Positions 21,053 to 31,397 are shown, counted from the first letter of the stretch. The stretch: 64,000 nucleotides of DNA from Caulobacter endophyticus (GCF_029543245.1 NZ_JARQWV010000013.1:1-64000), one strand, 5' to 3'. Numbers and translations: made by a program. The notes: generated from the sequence alone by a model not told the origin.

Positions 21053-23755
21053 ATGAACGCCCCCGTTTCTCCGCCCGTCCAGACGTTCGACGCCACCGGC
21101 GCCACGCCGGTGATGCAGCAGTTCTTCGACATGAAGACCCGGCAGCCGGACGCGCTGCTGTTCTTCCGGATGGGCGATTTCTACGAGCTCTTTTTCGACG
21201 ACGCGATCCGCGCGGCGGCCGCCCTGGGCATCTCCCAGACCTTCCGGGGCACCCATGCCGGCCAGCCGATCCCGATGGCCGGCGTGCCGCATCACGCGGC
21301 CGAGGCCTATCTGTCGAAACTGATCCGCATGGGCTTCAAGGTCGCCGTCTGCGAGCAGATGGAAGACCCCGCCGAGGCCAAGAAGCGCGGCTCCAAGTCG
21401 GTGGTCCGCCGCGACATCGTCCGGGTCGTCACGCCCGGCACCCTGACCGAGGACGGCCTGCTGGACGCCCGGGGCGCCAACCGGCTGGCGGCGGTGGCCA
21501 TTCGCGCCGGTCAGGCGGCCGTGGCGGCCGTGGAACTGTCCACCGGCGAGGTCGAGTGCTTCTCGACCGGCAAGGACGGCGTGGGCCCCCTTCTGGCGGC
21601 CCTGTCGCCGTCCGAGACCCTGGTCGCCGACCGCCTGCTGGCCGACGACCACCTGGCCCAGACCCTGAAGATCTGCGGCGGGCTGATTCAACCGATGCCA
21701 TCCGCCCTGTCGGAGCCGCAGGCCTCGGAGACCCGGGTCAAGCGCCTCTACGGCGTCGACACCCTGGACGGCTTCGGCGGCCTGGCGGCGGCGGAAATCG
21801 GCGCCCTGGGCCTGATCGCCGCCCACCTGGAAATGACCCAGGCCGGCAAGCTGCCGGCCCTGCGCGCACCCCGTCGCGCGGCCGAAGCCGACGTCATGTC
21901 GATCGACCCGGCCACCCGCTCGAGCCTGGAGATCGACCGCACCCAGAACGGCGACCGCAACGGCTCGCTGCTGGCGGCCATCGACCGCACCGTCACGCCC
22001 GGCGGCGCCCGCATGCTGGCCTCGCGCCTGGCCCGCCCCCTGCTCGACCCGGCCGCCATCGACCAGCGCCTGGACGCCGTCGAGTGGTTCGTCGAGCATC
22101 GCTCCTTGCGTGAGCGCCTGCGCGAGCAGCTGAAGGGTTCGGGCGACATGGCTCGCGCCCTGGCCCGCCTGGCCCTGGGCCGAGGCGGTCCGCGCGACCT
22201 GGCCTGCCTGCGCGACGGCCTCAAGACCGGCGAGAAGCTGGCCGGCATGGTCGGCGGCTCGGGCGACCCGCTGTCGCCGCCGCCGGTCGAGCTGGAAGGG
22301 GCGCTGGCGGCCCTGACGCCGTCGCTGCACCAGGGCGTCTCGCAGCTGTTGAACACCCTCGAAGCCGGCCTTGGCCCCGACCTGCCGGCCCTGGCCCGTG
22401 ACGGCGGCTTCGTGGCCCCTGGCATCCGCCCCGAACTAGACCAGGCCCGCGCCCTGCGCGACGACAGCCGCCGGGTCGTGGCCGCCCTGGAACAGCGCCT
22501 CATCCAAGAGGCCGGCATCTCGCTGAAGATCCGCCACAACGGCGTGCTCGGCTATTTCGTCGAGGCCACCGCCGGCAAGGCCGACCCGCTGTTCCAGCCG
22601 CCGCTGAACGCCACCTTCATCCACCGCCAGACCCTGGCCAACCAGGTCCGCTTCACCACCGTGGAGCTGGCCGACCTGGACGCCCGCATCGCCCAGGCCG
22701 CCGAGCGCGCCCTGGCCATGGAAGTGGCCGCCTACGAGGACTGGCGCGCCGAGGCCTGCGCCCTGGCCGAGCCGATCCAGGCCGCCGCCGAGGCCCTGGC
22801 CCGCCTGGACGTGGCCTCGAGCCTCGCCGAATGGGCCGAAGACGCCGGGGCCGTGCGCCCGATCGTCGACAAGTCGCTGGCCTTCGAGGCCAAGGCCGCC
22901 CGCCACCCGGTGGTCGAGGCCGCCGTGCGTCGCGCCGGCGACCCCTACACCCCCAACGACTGCCGCCTGGACGCCGCCGGCGAAGTGGCCGCCCGCCTGT
23001 CGATCGTCACCGGCCCGAACATGGCCGGTAAGTCGACCTTCCTGCGCCAGAACGCCCTTCTGGCCATCCTGGCCCAATCCGGCTGCTACGTGCCGGCCAA
23101 GAACTTCCGGCTGGGCGTGGTCGACCGCCTGTTCAGCCGTGTCGGCGCCGGCGACGACCTGGCCCGCGGCCGCTCGACCTTCATGATGGAGATGGTCGAG
23201 ACCGCCGCCATCCTGACCCAGGCCACCCCGCGCAGCCTGGTGATCCTCGACGAGATCGGCCGCGGCACCGCCACCTATGACGGCCTGGCCATCGCCTGGG
23301 CCTGCGCGGAATCGCTGCACGACACCAACCGCTGCCGCGCCCTCTTCGCCACGCACTATCACGAGCTGGCGACGCTGGAGGAGCGCATGGCGCACGTCTC
23401 CAACCTCAGCCTCCGCGCCAAGGAATGGAACGGCGACCTGGTGTTCCTGCACGAGGCGGCCGACGGCCCGGCCGACCGCTCCTACGGCGTGCAGGTGGCC
23501 AAGCTGGCCGGCGTGCCGCCGCAGGTGGTGGCCCGCGCCAAGGAGGTGCTGGACCGCCTGGAGAGCAAGACCGAATCACCGGCCAAGCTCGACGACCTGC
23601 CGCTGTTCGCGGCCACGGCCCCCGTCGCGGCGGCGCCTGTGGTTTCGGCGCCCAGCGCCGTGGATGGCGCGCTGAAGGAGCTGGACGTGGACGGCATGAG
23701 CCCCCGGGAGGCCCTCGAAGCGCTTTATCGCCTTAAGGGTCTGCTCAAGACCTAG
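21053..23755 (+). CDS. mutS: DNA mismatch repair protein MutS
   Basis: A 900-residue mismatch sensor ATPase. The N-terminal mismatch-binding domain has FFRMGDFYELFFDDA, supplying the Phe-x-Glu reading motif. Connector, lever and clamp domains follow to about residue 620. The ATPase has Walker A GPNMAGKSTF at residue 654, Walker B LVILDEIGRGTATYDGLAIA and the ATHYHEL signature. The C-terminal tail ends in a helix (MSPREALEALYRLKGLL) typical of the tetramerisation/MutL-contact region. It is followed 78 bases later by glnD in the same direction. Confidence 0.98.
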   Translation: MNAPVSPPVQTFDATGATPVMQQFFDMKTRQPDALLFFRMGDFYELFFDDAIRAAAALGISQTFRGTHAGQPIPMAGVPHHAAEAYLSKLIRMGFKVAVCEQMEDPAEAKKRGSKSVVRRDIVRVVTPGTLTEDGLLDARGANRLAAVAIRAGQAAVAAVELSTGEVECFSTGKDGVGPLLAALSPSETLVADRLLADDHLAQTLKICGGLIQPMPSALSEPQASETRVKRLYGVDTLDGFGGLAAAEIGALGLIAAHLEMTQAGKLPALRAPRRAAEADVMSIDPATRSSLEIDRTQNGDRNGSLLAAIDRTVTPGGARMLASRLARPLLDPAAIDQRLDAVEWFVEHRSLRERLREQLKGSGDMARALARLALGRGGPRDLACLRDGLKTGEKLAGMVGGSGDPLSPPPVELEGALAALTPSLHQGVSQLLNTLEAGLGPDLPALARDGGFVAPGIRPELDQARALRDDSRRVVAALEQRLIQEAGISLKIRHNGVLGYFVEATAGKADPLFQPPLNATFIHRQTLANQVRFTTVELADLDARIAQAAERALAMEVAAYEDWRAEACALAEPIQAAAEALARLDVASSLAEWAEDAGAVRPIVDKSLAFEAKAARHPVVEAAVRRAGDPYTPNDCRLDAAGEVAARLSIVTGPNMAGKSTFLRQNALLAILAQSGCYVPAKNFRLGVVDRLFSRVGAGDDLARGRSTFMMEMVETAAILTQATPRSLVILDEIGRGTATYDGLAIAWACAESLHDTNRCRALFATHYHELATLEERMAHVSNLSLRAKEWNGDLVFLHEAADGPADRSYGVQVAKLAGVPPQVVARAKEVLDRLESKTESPAKLDDLPLFAATAPVAAAPVVSAPSAVDGALKELDVDGMSPREALEALYRLKGLLKT

Positions 23756-23833
23756 GATCAATCATAGGAGCATGGCGGCGGCCGGTTCCGGTGGTCGCTT
23801 TGGCCGCCCGTCTCGGACACCCATATAACCGCC

Positions 23834-26656
23834 ATGCCCCGCCGCCTCCGCCCCACGCCCCTGGAACACGTCGTCGACGGCCACGCCCTGCGCGCGCGCC
23901 TTTCGGCCGCCGCCCTGGACGCCATCGGCGACGAGGCCGCCCAGCGCGCCCGGGCGATCGACATCCTCAAGCAGGCCCTGTTTCGCGGCCGGATGATCGC
24001 CAAGGAGCGGCTGGAGAACGGCGCCGGCGGCGTCGAGACCGCCCGCCTGCTCAGCGGCGTCACCGACGAGGTGATAACCGCCCTCTACGACTTCACGACG
24101 GTGCACGTCTTCCGGGCCCGCAACCCCACCGAGGGCGAGCGCCTGGCGCTGATGGCGGTGGGCGGTTACGGCCGCGCCACCCTGGCGCCGTTCAGCGACA
24201 TCGATCTGCTGTTCCTGCGGCCCTACAAGCAGACGCCGCATGTCGAGAGCGTGATCGAGTACATGCTCTATGCGCTGTGGGACTTAGGCTTCAAGGTCGG
24301 CCACGCCTCGCGCACCATCGAGGAGTGCGTGCGCCTCTCGAAGGAAGACTTCACGATCCGCACCTCGATCCTCGAGGCCAGGCGACTGACGGGCGACGAG
24401 CGCCTGGCCGCCGACCTCAAGAAGCGGTTCCGCGACGAGGTGATGAAGGGCACCGGCCAGCAGTTCGTGGCCGCCAAGCTGAAGGAGCGCGACGACCGCC
24501 AGGCCCGCGCCGGCGCCAGCCGCTACATGGTCGAGCCCAACGTCAAGGAGGGCAAGGGCGGCCTGCGCGACCTGCACACCCTGGTGTGGATCGCCGAGTA
24601 CCTGCACCCGGTCGACGCGCCGGAGGACGTCTTCAAGATGGAGGTGTTCTCGGGCCGCGAGACCAAGGCCTTCATCCGCGCCTTCGACTTTTTGCATGCG
24701 GTGCGCGCGCACCTGCATTTCACCACGGGCCGCCCCGAAGAGCGGCTGACCTTCGACCTGCAGCCCGAGATCGCCCGCCGCATGGGCTATGGCGACCGCG
24801 GCGACGCGCCGGCGGTCGAGCGCTTCATGCGCCGCTACTTCCTGATCGCCAAGGAAGTGGGGGCGCTGACGCGGGCTTTCTCGGCCAAGCTGGAGGCCGA
24901 GCACTTCAAGAACGAGCCCAAGGGCATCTCGCGCTTCCTTCCGGGCGCCAAGCCCAAGCGCAAGGCCCTGGACGCCCCGGGCTTCTACGAGGACGGCGGC
25001 CGCCTGAACATCGATGGGCCCGAGATCTTCGAGAGCGATCCGGTCAATCTGATCCGGCTGTTCAGGATCGCCGACGAGCGCGACCTTGATCTGCACCCCG
25101 ACGCCTTCACGGCGGTGACCCGGCATCTGGGGCTGATCACCTCGAAGGTGCGCCGCGATCCGGAGGCCACCCGGGCCTTCCTCGACCTGCTGGCGCGCGG
25201 CAAGCGGTCCTACCGCACCCTGACCCTGATGAACGACGCCGGCGTGCTGGGCCGCTTCATCCCCGAGTTCGGCCGGGTCGTCGCCCAGATGCAGTTCAAC
25301 ATGTACCACTCATACACGGTGGACGAGCACACCCTGCGGGCCGTGGGCCTGATCGGCGACATGGCGGCCGGGCGCCTCTCCGAAGACCATCCGCTGGCCG
25401 TGTCGATCATGCCGCTGATCGAGGACCGCGAGGCCCTGTTCCTGGCCATGCTGCTGCACGACACCGGCAAGGGCGGCGTCGGCGGCCAGGAGAAGGCCGG
25501 GGCCCGCTCGGCCCGCAGCGCCTGCGAGCGCCTGGGCGTCGAGCGCACCAAGGTCGAGCTGGTGGCCTGGCTGGTCGAGAACCACCTCGTGATGAGCGAC
25601 TTCGCCCAGAAGCGCGACGTGTCGGACCCCGGCACCGTGGCGGCCTTCGCCCGCATCGTCGAGAACCCCGAGCGCCTGCGCCTGCTGCTGGTCATCACCG
25701 TGGCCGATATCCGGGCCGTGGGGCCCGGCGTGTGGAACGGCTGGAAGGGCCAGCTGCTGCGCGAGCTCTACAACGCCACTGAAGCGGTTTTCCGGGGCGG
25801 GCGCGGCAGTGACGCCACCGCCAACGTCCAGCGCCACCAGGAGGCCGCCGCGGCCGTCGCGCGCGAGGCCCTCATCGCCGCCGATCCCGCCGCCAAGGGC
25901 TGGGCCGCGGCGATGGAAGACGCCTATTTCGGCGCCTTCGCTTCGCAGGACCTGCTCGACCATGCCGCCCTGGCCCGCCGGGCCGCCATCCAGGGCGGCG
26001 CGGCCGCCGAGGGCAAGGTCAATCCGGGGGCCAACGCCGCCGAGATCGTCATCGCCGCCAAGGACCGGCGCGGCCTGTTCGCCGATCTAGCGCTGGCCAT
26101 TTCCTCGCTGGGCGGCAACGTCGTCGGGGCGCGGGTCTTCACCTCCCGCCAGGGCCAGGCGCTGGACGTGTTCTATGTGCAGGACGTCACCGGCGCGCCG
26201 CTCGGCTGCGAGAACCCCCGCGCCCTGCGCCGTCTGGCCGACGCCCTGGAAGCCGCCGGCCGCGGCGAGGGCGTCAATGTCGAGGCCCGGCGCGGCGGCG
26301 AGCTGACCCGCACGGCCGCCTTCGCCATCGCCCCAACCGTCGTCGTCGACAACGAGGCCTCGCACGAGGCCACCGTGGTGGAAGCCTCCGGCCGCGATCG
26401 TCCGGGCCTGCTGCAGGCCCTGGCCCGCACCCTGGCCGACAACGGCCTCTCCATCCAGTCGGCCCACATCGACGGCTATGGCGAGCGGGCGGTCGACGCC
26501 TTCTACGTGCAGACGGCCGAGGGCGGAAAGCTGGCCGACGCTCGCAAGGTCTCGGCGCTGAAGGCCGACCTGCTGTCGGCGCTGGAGCAGAACGAGGCGG
26601 GCGCCCCGAACACCCGCCCGGGGCTCAAGCGGGCGCGGGCGAGCATCGCGCGCTAG
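23834..26656 (+). CDS. glnD: Bifunctional PII uridylyltransferase/uridylyl-removing enzyme
   Basis: A 940-residue nitrogen sensor that adds UMP to PII proteins when glutamine is low and removes it when glutamine is high. The nucleotidyltransferase site is GGYGRATLAPFSDIDLLFL near residue 115; the PII-UT helical domain contains YMVEPNVKEGKGGLRDLH; the HD hydrolase domain has LLHDTGKG near 545; two ACT glutamine-binding domains lie at about 740-815 (IAAKDRRGLFADLALAIS) and 853-925 (VEASGRDRPGLLQALARTL). It has the expected length and all domains. The C-terminal codons overlap a perfect hairpin. Confidence 0.97.
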   Translation: MPRRLRPTPLEHVVDGHALRARLSAAALDAIGDEAAQRARAIDILKQALFRGRMIAKERLENGAGGVETARLLSGVTDEVITALYDFTTVHVFRARNPTEGERLALMAVGGYGRATLAPFSDIDLLFLRPYKQTPHVESVIEYMLYALWDLGFKVGHASRTIEECVRLSKEDFTIRTSILEARRLTGDERLAADLKKRFRDEVMKGTGQQFVAAKLKERDDRQARAGASRYMVEPNVKEGKGGLRDLHTLVWIAEYLHPVDAPEDVFKMEVFSGRETKAFIRAFDFLHAVRAHLHFTTGRPEERLTFDLQPEIARRMGYGDRGDAPAVERFMRRYFLIAKEVGALTRAFSAKLEAEHFKNEPKGISRFLPGAKPKRKALDAPGFYEDGGRLNIDGPEIFESDPVNLIRLFRIADERDLDLHPDAFTAVTRHLGLITSKVRRDPEATRAFLDLLARGKRSYRTLTLMNDAGVLGRFIPEFGRVVAQMQFNMYHSYTVDEHTLRAVGLIGDMAAGRLSEDHPLAVSIMPLIEDREALFLAMLLHDTGKGGVGGQEKAGARSARSACERLGVERTKVELVAWLVENHLVMSDFAQKRDVSDPGTVAAFARIVENPERLRLLLVITVADIRAVGPGVWNGWKGQLLRELYNATEAVFRGGRGSDATANVQRHQEAAAAVAREALIAADPAAKGWAAAMEDAYFGAFASQDLLDHAALARRAAIQGGAAAEGKVNPGANAAEIVIAAKDRRGLFADLALAISSLGGNVVGARVFTSRQGQALDVFYVQDVTGAPLGCENPRALRRLADALEAAGRGEGVNVEARRGGELTRTAAFAIAPTVVVDNEASHEATVVEASGRDRPGLLQALARTLADNGLSIQSAHIDGYGERAVDAFYVQTAEGGKLADARKVSALKADLLSALEQNEAGAPNTRPGLKRARASIAR

Positions 26657-26668
26657 GAACAGCGCGCG
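26647..26668 (+). terminator. Hairpin overlapping the glnD stop codon
   Basis: Perfect arms CGCGCGCT and AGCGCGCG with a 6-base loop holding the TAG stop. No T-run follows. The rest of the gap to parB (26669-26904) has no gene that I can support; it contains only small GC dyads such as GCCGGCCGCGTCGCCGGC. Confidence 0.4.
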
Positions 26669-26904
26669 GACAGCGATTCGGAACTTCGGTCAAACAATTC
26701 AGCGCCGGCCGCGTCGCCGGCGTGTGGAAAACTTCCGCCGCCGGAGCTTTCGATTCAGCGATCCGACCGGAACTTTTCCCTTATGCAGCAAGGGATTAGG
26801 CTGAAACTTCGCCCTCCCCGCCCTCGCCTGTGGCGAACGGCGCAGCCAGGGATACGGCCGCGCCTTTCTTCATGCGCCACAGAAGACCCTGAAAACGGGT
26901 CCGG

Positions 26905-27807
26905 TCAGACGCCCCGCGTCAGGCGATTGCAGAGATCGTCGAGTTGCTCGAGCGTCGCGTAGCGCACGATCAGCGAACCGGCGCCGCCGCGATGATCGAT
27001 CTCGACGTCGAGGCCCAGCACCGACGACAGGTCGGCTTCGAGGGCCTGGGTGTCGGTGTCCTTGGACCGCGGCGCACGCGGCGGCGCCGCGCCGCCGTTC
27101 TTGGCGCGCGGGGTCGCGTCGCCGGTCTGAGCCACGCGGGCCAGGGTCTCGGTCTCGCGCACCGACAGGCCACCGTCGATGACCTGCTGGGCCAGGGCGG
27201 CCGGATCGGCGGCGGTGGCGATGGCGCGGGCGTGGCCGGCGGTCAGGGCGCCGGTGACCAGGTGCTGCTGCACGGCTTCAGGCAGGGCCAGCAGGCGCAG
27301 GGTGTTGGCCACATGGCTGCGGCTCTTGCCGATGGTCTGGGCGATGGCGTCCTGGGTGCGGCCGAACTTGTCCATCAGCACGCGGTAGCTCAGCGCCTCT
27401 TCGAGGATGTTGAGGTCCGAGCGCTGGACGTTCTCGATGATGCCGATCTCGAGCACGGCCAGGTCGTCGAGCTCGCGCACGATGATCGGCACGGTCTTGA
27501 GACCGGCGCGCTGGGCGGCGCGCCAGCGACGCTCGCCGGCGACGATCTGGTACTCGCCCGGAGCGCCCGGCGCGGGCCGCACCAGGATCGGCTGGAGCAC
27601 GCCCTTCTCGGCGATCGAGTTGGAAAGTTCTACCAGGTCTTCCTCGCGGAAGGTCCGGCGGGGCTGATCGGGATTACGCTTCAGAAGCTCGATCGGGGCT
27701 TCCCGCGAACCGCCGGTATTGTCGCCCGGCGCCTGGGCCGGCGCGGCCTCGACCTCGCCCAGCAGCGCCGACAGACCGCGACCCAGACCCCGACGGCCTT
27801 CCGACAT
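26905..27807 (-). CDS. parB: Chromosome partitioning protein ParB
   Basis: A 300-residue CTP-dependent DNA clamp that loads at parS and spreads, forming the segregation complex. The N-terminal LGRGLSALLGE contacts ParA; the CTP-binding motif GERRWRAAQRAG lies at about residue 105, IGIIENVQRSDLNILEEA follows, the helix-turn-helix is GKSRSHVANTLRLLALP, and a C-terminal dimerisation domain ends LEQLDDLCNRLTRG. The start is ATG 27807 (MSEGRRGLG), as in Caulobacter ParB; an in-frame start six codons upstream is less likely. It is last in mnmG-rsmG-parA-parB. Confidence 0.97.
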   Translation of the reverse strand: MSEGRRGLGRGLSALLGEVEAAPAQAPGDNTGGSREAPIELLKRNPDQPRRTFREEDLVELSNSIAEKGVLQPILVRPAPGAPGEYQIVAGERRWRAAQRAGLKTVPIIVRELDDLAVLEIGIIENVQRSDLNILEEALSYRVLMDKFGRTQDAIAQTIGKSRSHVANTLRLLALPEAVQQHLVTGALTAGHARAIATAADPAALAQQVIDGGLSVRETETLARVAQTGDATPRAKNGGAAPPRAPRSKDTDTQALEADLSSVLGLDVEIDHRGGAGSLIVRYATLEQLDDLCNRLTRGV

Positions 27808-27901
27808 CCCCGCTTCACCGACCACGACCGTCTCCTCGAAACTTCAACTTCAATAACGACTTCGACCCGTATCCTCAGGTCGGCGCTCAAATGGGTAGGC
27901 C

Positions 27902-27910
27902 TGTGGATCA
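27902..27910 (-). promoter_or_regulatory. DnaA G-box at the parA/parB junction
   Basis: TGTGGATCA on the plus strand is TGATCCACA on the minus strand, identical to the strong DnaA G-box found also at 39874. It overlaps the parA stop codon, about 100 bases upstream of parB. It could link DnaA to parB transcription; it could also be a chance match. Confidence 0.4.
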
Positions 27911-28714
27911 GGCGGCCTGGGCCTGGCGATCCTTCTCGCGGCTGATGACCTCGCGGGCCAGCCGCAGGTAGGCCTGCGAGCCGGCGCACTTGAGATCATA
28001 CAGCAGCACCGGCTTGCCGAAGGACGGCGCCTCCGACACCCGCACGTTCCGCGGTATGACCGCGTCGTAGACCTTGTCGCCGAAATGCTCGCGCACGTCG
28101 CGGGCCACCTGCTCGGAGAGGCTGTTGCGGCGATCGTACATGGTCAGCACCACGCCCTGGATCTCCAGGCGCGGGTTCAGGCTGCCGCGCACCCGCTCGA
28201 TGGTGCGGATCAGCTGGGTCAGGCCTTCCAGGGCGAAGAACTCGCACTGCAGCGGCACGAACACCGCGTCGGCGGCGGTCATGGCGTTGACCGTCAGCAC
28301 GTTCAGCGACGGCGGGCAGTCGATCAGCACATAGGTGTAGGGGCCGTTGGCGCGCAGCGGCTCCAGGGCGTCGCGCAGGCGGTAGGAACGGCGGGCCACT
28401 TGGCCCAGCTCCAGCTCCACCCCCGACAGGTCGGCGTCGGCCGGGATCACGTCCAGGCCCGGCAGCGAGGTCTGCACGGCGGCCTCGACCACCGGCGCCT
28501 CGCCCATCAGCACGTCGTACAGCGTCTTCTTGCGCTGCAGGCGACCGATCCCCAGGCCCGTGGAGCAGTTGCCCTGCGGGTCGGCGTCGATCAGCAGCAC
28601 GCGCTCGCCGCACGCGGCCAGGGCCGTGCCCAGGTTGATGGCCGTGGTGGTCTTGCCCACCCCGCCCTTCTGGTTGGCGACCGCCAGGACTCTCAGCTCA
28701 GACTTTGCGGACAC
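27908..28714 (-). CDS. parA: Chromosome partitioning ATPase ParA
   Basis: A 268-residue deviant-Walker ATPase that forms the gradient pulling the ParB/parS complex to the new pole. P-loop KGGVGKTTTAINL lies at about residues 16-28, switch I LIDADPQGN near 41-49, switch II LIDCPPSLN near 130. It is closely similar to Caulobacter ParA over its whole length. The start is GTG 28714, 17 bases inside the end of rsmG, so translation is coupled. A 100-base gap separates it from parB. Confidence 0.97.
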   Translation of the reverse strand: MSAKSELRVLAVANQKGGVGKTTTAINLGTALAACGERVLLIDADPQGNCSTGLGIGRLQRKKTLYDVLMGEAPVVEAAVQTSLPGLDVIPADADLSGVELELGQVARRSYRLRDALEPLRANGPYTYVLIDCPPSLNVLTVNAMTAADAVFVPLQCEFFALEGLTQLIRTIERVRGSLNPRLEIQGVVLTMYDRRNSLSEQVARDVREHFGDKVYDAVIPRNVRVSEAPSFGKPVLLYDLKCAGSQAYLRLAREVISREKDRQAQAA

Positions 28715-29357
28715 GGCTCAGCCCCTTGATTTGCACGACATGGCCGCGCGGGTCGCTCTTGGAGCTCCGCACGTCCGACTCGAACTTCCAGGTCTTCTTC
28801 GCTTCAGCGATCTCGGCGGCGACCTCCTGACCCTTCAGGAACCAGGCGACCGCGCCGCGCTTGAAATAGGGTTGCGAGTATTCCAGCAGGCGCGGCATCG
28901 GCGCGCAGGCCCGGGCGGTGACCACCTGGACCTTCAGGTCCAGGCTCTCGGCGCGGGCGTTGTGGATCTCGACCGGCAGGTCGAGCTCGCGGCAGACGGC
29001 GTCGAGGAAGCGGCAGCGCTTGGCCATGCTCTCGACGAGGTGGACCTTGGCCCCGTGCACGCCCTTCAGCAGGATGGCCAGCACCACGCCGGGCAGGCCG
29101 GCGCCGGCCCCCAGGTCGGCCCAGGTCTTGGCCTGCGGCGCGAAGGTCAGCAACTGGGCGCTGTCCCAAGCGTGGCGGTTCCAGTAGGCGGCCATCGAGG
29201 CCGGACCGACGAGGTTCATCACCTCGTTCCATTCCGCCAGCAACTCCTTGTAGCGCGCCAGGTCGGCGACCTGCGCGTCGGTCGAGCCCGTCAGCCTCTG
29301 GAAGGCCGCGGCGTCGACCGGGTCGAGCGTTTCGATGACGAGTTCCGAAACAGCCAT
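28698..29357 (-). CDS. rsmG: 16S rRNA m7G527 methyltransferase RsmG (GidB)
   Basis: A 219-residue SAM-dependent methyltransferase. Signatures are YKELLAEWNEVMNLVGPASM, the SAM loop WADLGAGAGLPGVVLAI, VHLVESMAKRCRFLDAV and VVTARACAPMPRLLEY. Its start overlaps the mnmG stop by one base (TGATG) and its end overlaps parA by 17 bases. Loss of this enzyme is known to give low-level streptomycin resistance. Confidence 0.96.
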   Translation of the reverse strand: MAVSELVIETLDPVDAAAFQRLTGSTDAQVADLARYKELLAEWNEVMNLVGPASMAAYWNRHAWDSAQLLTFAPQAKTWADLGAGAGLPGVVLAILLKGVHGAKVHLVESMAKRCRFLDAVCRELDLPVEIHNARAESLDLKVQVVTARACAPMPRLLEYSQPYFKRGAVAWFLKGQEVAAEIAEAKKTWKFESDVRSSKSDPRGHVVQIKGLSRVRKV

Positions 29358-31243
29358 CAGGCGGCCCGGCCCCGTCGCACGTGGGCCAGCAGGGCCGTCA
29401 GGGCGCCGGGGGTAACCCCCTCGATGCGGGCCGCCTGGCCCAGCGTCAGAGGCTTCACCCGGATCAGCTTCTCGCGCACCTCGTTGGAGAGGCTGCCGAT
29501 GTCGCGATAGTCGAGGTCGGCCGGCAAGCGCAGGTCCTCGTCCTTGCGCAGGGATTCCGCGTCGGCGCGCTGGCGGTCGAGATAGCCGGCATAGGCCGCC
29601 TCGATCTCGATCTGCTCGCGGGCCATCGGGCTCCAGTCGGCGATCTCTGGCCAGACGCGGACCAGCTCGTCGAGGCCGACGTCCGGATAGGCCAGCATGG
29701 CCAGGACGTCACGGCGCTGGCCGTCGGCATTGACCTTGAAGCCGGCCTTCACGGCCTCGGCGGGGGTCATGTTCAGGGCGCGGGCGCGGGCGCGAACGGC
29801 CTCCAGTTCGGCCTTCTTGGCGGCCCAGGCGGCGGCGCGAACCTCGCCCACGACGCCCAGCTGCACGCCGCGCTCGGTCAGGCGCTGGTCGGCGTTGTCG
29901 GCGCGCAGGGTGAGGCGGAACTCGGCCCGGCTGGTGAACATGCGATAGGGCTCGGTGACGCCACGGGTGACCAGATCGTCGATCATCACGCCGATATAGG
30001 CCTCGTCACGCGCGAAGACGGCCGGCTCGCGGCCCAGGGCGGAGAGCGCGGCGTTCATGCCGGCGACCAGGCCTTGCGCGCCGGCTTCTTCATAGCCCGT
30101 GGTGCCGTTGATCTGGCCGGCCAGATAGAGCCCCGGCAGGCGCTTGGTCTCCAGCGTGGCGTAGAGCTCGCGCGGATCGACATAGTCGTACTCGATCGCA
30201 TAGCCGTAGCGGATCACCTCCACGGCTTCGAGGCCCGGGATGGTGCGCAGGAACAGGAGCTGGGTCTCGGCCGAGACCGAGGTCGAGACGCCGTTCGGAT
30301 AGACGGTGTCGTCGTCCAGGCCTTCCGGCTCCAGGAACACCTGGTGGCTGGTCTTGTCGGCGAAGCGGACGACCTTGTCCTCGATCGACGGGCAATAACG
30401 CGGGCCGATCCCCGTGGCGCGGCCGCCATAGACCGCGGACTCGCCCAGGCGATCGGCGATGATCTTGTGGGTTTCCTCGGTCGTGAAGGTGATGCCGCAG
30501 CGGATCTGCGGCACGTCAATCCTGTCGTTGAGGAACGAGAACGGCACGGGCTCGTCGTCGGCCGCCTGCATGTCGAGGCGGTCCCAGGCGATGGTCTTGC
30601 CGTCGAGGCGGGCGGGCGTGCCGGTCTTCAGGCGACCCATGTCGAAGCCCAGGCCGTAGAGCCGGTCCGACAGGCCGATCGAGGGCTGGTCGCCGACGCG
30701 GCCGGCCGGGATGCGGGTCTCGCCCTGGTGGATGACGCCCTTGAGGAAGGTGCCCGTGGTCAGCACGACCTTTGGCGCGCGATAGACCGTCCCCTCCCCG
30801 TCCACGGCGCCGGCCACGTGGCCGTCCTCGACGATCAGGTCTTCGGCTGCGGCGGCGATGACGTCGAGGTTGGGATAGGCGAACAGCTCGGCCTGCATGG
30901 CCTGCCGATAGAGCTTGCGGTCGATCTGCGAGCGCGGACCACGCACGGCGGGGCCCTTCGAACGGTTCAGCATCCGATACTGGATGCCGGACTTGTCGGC
31001 CATCCGGCCCATCAGGCCGTCCAGGGCGTCGATCTCGCGCACCAGGTGGCCCTTGCCCAGGCCGCCGATGGCCGGGTTGCAGGACATCTCGCCGACGGTT
31101 TCACGTTTGTGGGTCAGCAGCAGGGTGCGCGCGCCCGTGCGCGCGGCGGCCGCCGCGGCCTCGCAACCGGCATGACCGCCGCCAATAACGATGACGTCCC
31201 AAGACTGGGGCGAAGAGCTGGACAAGGGAGAAACGCGCCTCAA
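29357..31243 (-). CDS. mnmG: tRNA U34 carboxymethylaminomethyl synthesis protein MnmG (GidA)
   Basis: A flavoprotein that, with MnmE, modifies the wobble uridine of several tRNAs. The FAD loop is [21 protein letters not shown] near the N-terminus; the GidA signatures [11 protein letters not shown]-type ([15 protein letters not shown]) and [17 protein letters not shown] are present, and the C-terminal MnmE-contact domain is complete (628 residues from TTG 31243). The exact start is uncertain: no ATG lies before the FAD motif, so TTG at 31243 or 31225 must be used, with no good ribosome site. It is divided from mnmE by a 154-base gap holding two parS sites. Confidence 0.95.
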   Translation of the reverse strand: MRRVSPLSSSSPQSWDVIVIGGGHAGCEAAAAAARTGARTLLLTHKRETVGEMSCNPAIGGLGKGHLVREIDALDGLMGRMADKSGIQYRMLNRSKGPAVRGPRSQIDRKLYRQAMQAELFAYPNLDVIAAAAEDLIVEDGHVAGAVDGEGTVYRAPKVVLTTGTFLKGVIHQGETRIPAGRVGDQPSIGLSDRLYGLGFDMGRLKTGTPARLDGKTIAWDRLDMQAADDEPVPFSFLNDRIDVPQIRCGITFTTEETHKIIADRLGESAVYGGRATGIGPRYCPSIEDKVVRFADKTSHQVFLEPEGLDDDTVYPNGVSTSVSAETQLLFLRTIPGLEAVEVIRYGYAIEYDYVDPRELYATLETKRLPGLYLAGQINGTTGYEEAGAQGLVAGMNAALSALGREPAVFARDEAYIGVMIDDLVTRGVTEPYRMFTSRAEFRLTLRADNADQRLTERGVQLGVVGEVRAAAWAAKKAELEAVRARARALNMTPAEAVKAGFKVNADGQRRDVLAMLAYPDVGLDELVRVWPEIADWSPMAREQIEIEAAYAGYLDRQRADAESLRKDEDLRLPADLDYRDIGSLSNEVREKLIRVKPLTLGQAARIEGVTPGALTALLAHVRRGRAA

Positions 31244-31320
31244 TGCGGAACGCGCCCGACCCAGCGGGCGCGTGCCTGACTTATAGCTTCAAGCCGCCCT
31301 GTGGGCGAGTCGAGTCCGGG

Positions 31321-31338
31321 GCGTTTCACGTGAAACGC
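31321..31338. other. parS: parS centromere site 1
   Basis: A perfect 18-bp palindrome, GCGTTTCACGTGAAACGC, containing the ParB core TTTCACGTGAAA. It is intergenic between mnmE and mnmG, about 8.2 kb from the presumed origin. Confidence 0.93.
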
Positions 31339-31380
31339 AGTGCGCGTATCTGTGGTCAGGCTGTGGACGGTTCAAGCCCC

Positions 31381-31396
31381 TGTTCCACGTGAAACA
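31381..31396. other. parS: parS centromere site 2
   Basis: TGTTCCACGTGAAACA, one mismatch from the 16-bp parS palindrome (C for T at position 4). It lies 43 bases beyond site 1 and just before the mnmE stop. Confidence 0.88.
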
Positions 31397-31397
31397 T

